Source: Candidatus Zixiibacteriota bacterium
GTDB taxonomy: Bacteria > Zixibacteria > MSB-5A5 > JAUVRN01
Assembly: GCA_030597645.1 (NCBI GenBank)
Contig: JAUVRN010000101.1
Coordinates: 1-6,961 of the forward strand
DNA: 6,961 nt
Direction: 5' to 3'
Shown: piece after piece, positions 5,719-6,961 of the stretch
Numbering within the stretch: position 1 is the first letter of the stretch
Layout of the letters: each line of letters starts with the position of its first letter
Notes under the pieces: model-generated
The model's database searches: none
Seen by the model: the letters and a program-made list of their open reading frames with translations, nothing else
What the model was told of the DNA's origin: nothing
Translations under genes and position numbers: made by a program

Positions 5719-5763
5719 CGCTGGAGACCGGCGGACCATGCGATGAACCTCTGACTCGGGACA

Positions 5764-6961
5764 TTAGTCCCTGATACCATGCTTCTTCATCCTCGAATAG
5801 AGCATGCGGCGTGTGATCCTCAGAAGCCGAGCGGCCTCGGTCTTGTTGCCGCCGGCATCTTCGATGGCCTTGAGGATCATCTGTTTTTCTACGGCCGCAA
5901 TGCCCTCACCTGTAGTGATCGGCTCTTCGGCCTCATCGCCCTCCCAGGGCAGAAGATGGAGATGCTCGACGTCAATCCGGGCGTCGTCGGCCAGTATCAC
6001 AGCGCGCTCGAGAACGTTGCGCAGTTCCCGGACATTCCCGGGCCAGCCATACCTTCGCAGCGCCAGGCGTGCTGCCTCGGTGAGATGAATGCGGGGTTGA
6101 AGCCGGGCCAGAATGTGGTCGGCCAGGAGCAGGATGTCGTCGCCCCGTTCGCGCAGAGGCGGAACGTGAATCGGAAAGACGTTGAGACGGAAGAACAGGT
6201 CCTCGCGGAATCGCCCCTCCTTCATGTCCGCCAGAAGATCACGATTGGTCGCCGCTATCATGCGCACGTCGATCGAAATCGGGACCGTGCCGCCCACTCT
6301 GGGGAATGAATGCTCTTCGAGCGCACGCAGCAGCTTGGCCTGAATGGCCGGGGCGATGTCGCCCACTTCGTCGAGGAAGATCGATCCACCGTCGGCCACT
6401 TCGAACCGGCCGCGCTTGCGCTGCACGGCACCGGCAAGCGCACCCTTCTCGTGACCGAAGAGCTCGGATTCCAGCAGAGCCTCCGGCAGGGCCGCGCAGT
6501 TGATGGCCACGAAGGGTCCCTGATTGCGACGGCCGGCGGCATGCACGGCGCGCGCGACCAGTTCCTTGCCGGTACCCGATTCGCCCGTGATCAGGACGCT
6601 GGCATCGGTGCGGGCGACTTTTCCGATCATGCGAACCACGTCTCGTATGGCGGCACTTTCGCCGATCATCTCGCGCGCCACGTAGCGCGCCAGGTCGTCT
6701 TCGAGCGCTTCGACGCGGGCCACCAGCCGCCTGGACTCGAGCTGACGTTTGACGAGCAGAGTCAGTTCGTCCAGTGAGAACGGCTTGGTGAGGTAGTCGG
6801 CGGCGCCTGCTTTCATGGCTTCCACGGCGGTCTCCAACGAGGCGTGTGCGGTCATCAGGATGACGATGACTTCCGGATTCTTCTTCCTGGCTTCCTGCAA
6901 GACCGCGAGCCCACCCACCGACGGCATCTTGAGGTCCGTGACGACGACATCGAAGTTTTGT
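5764..6961 (-). CDS. NtrC-family sigma-54-dependent response regulator, 5' end beyond window
   Basis: About 399 codons are visible. The frame runs to the right edge, so the apparent ATG at 6927 is internal. The receiver domain keeps the phospho-acceptor Asp (VVVTDLKMP, codon 6936-6934), the MTAH threonine and the LTKPF lysine. Numbered from the Met at 6927, the AAA+ domain spans about 85-325: Walker A GESGTGKE 115-122, Walker B GSIFLDEV 181-188, sensor I ATNRD 226-230, REDLFFRLN 241-249 and GNVREL 297-302. A Fis-like helix-turn-helix occupies about 346-387 (GNKTEAARLLRITRRMLYSRMKKHG). Phosphorylation by a partner histidine kinase should license ATP-driven opening of sigma-54 promoters. The oddity is the L1 loop, GALAGA at 162-167 in place of GAFTGA, losing the Phe and Thr that normally contact sigma-54. 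Its likely target is the palindrome and operon immediately downstream. The family call is certain; the specific gene name is not. Confidence 0.97.
   Translation of the reverse strand, partial: QNFDVVVTDLKMPSVGGLAVLQEARKKNPEVIVILMTAHASLETAVEAMKAGAADYLTKPFSLDELTLLVKRQLESRRLVARVEALEDDLARYVAREMIGESAAIRDVVRMIGKVARTDASVLITGESGTGKELVARAVHAAGRRNQGPFVAINCAALPEALLESELFGHEKGALAGAVQRKRGRFEVADGGSIFLDEVGDIAPAIQAKLLRALEEHSFPRVGGTVPISIDVRMIAATNRDLLADMKEGRFREDLFFRLNVFPIHVPPLRERGDDILLLADHILARLQPRIHLTEAARLALRRYGWPGNVRELRNVLERAVILADDARIDVEHLHLLPWEGDEAEEPITTGEGIAAVEKQMILKAIEDAGGNKTEAARLLRITRRMLYSRMKKHGIRD

Noticed and set aside
5758..5771. Small hairpin GGGAC/GTCCC over the stop codon of the response regulator
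   Set aside because: Only 5 bp with no T-tract on the minus strand, so not supported as a terminator.

Overview
The window is compact bacterial DNA, rich in G+C in its genes. Every convincing gene lies on the minus strand, so it is read from right to left. The proteins point to a diderm (Gram-negative-type) bacterium: two have Sec signal peptides, one ends in an outer-membrane beta-strand pattern, and one is a sigma-54 activator. No rRNA or other phylogenetic marker is present. An uncultured lineage of the FCB/Gemmatimonadota-Latescibacterota kind would fit, but that is only an inference.

Right part (5764-6961): the 3' end of an NtrC-type response regulator with receiver, AAA+ and Fis-like DNA-binding domains. 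Its 5' end lies beyond the window. Its sigma-54 contact loop reads GALAGA instead of GAFTGA.

The 212-nt gap 5552-5763 looks like a full sigma-54 control region pointing left. In order it holds a 20-bp perfect palindrome with three GTAC cores exactly 10 bp apart (likely activator site), a perfect match to the IHF consensus, a -24/-12-like element, and a ribosome-binding site. It feeds a two-gene unit. The first gene (4511-5551) encodes a secreted all-helical protein made of four repeats of about 80 residues. Four bases later comes a predicted outer-membrane beta-barrel (3211-4506). I recognise neither as a named family. The simplest reading is a two-component, sigma-54-controlled envelope operon of unknown function.

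Middle (2295-3210): about 900 nt without a credible protein gene, but full of structure. It contains a possible structured small RNA (about 2872-3018), a second possible short transcript between a sigma-54-like element and a good terminator (about 2448-2567), overlapping hairpins, a sigma-70-like promoter, and a pair of 20-nt inverted repeats just ahead of pgsA.

Left part (1-2294): a tight housekeeping cluster, pgsA-pgpA-cinA. PgsA makes phosphatidylglycerophosphate and PgpA dephosphorylates it, giving phosphatidylglycerol. CinA is a nicotinamide-nucleotide amidase/MoCF-domain protein, cut by the left edge close to its natural end. pgsA and pgpA overlap by 4 nt (ATGA); cinA begins 2 nt after pgpA with a TTG codon.
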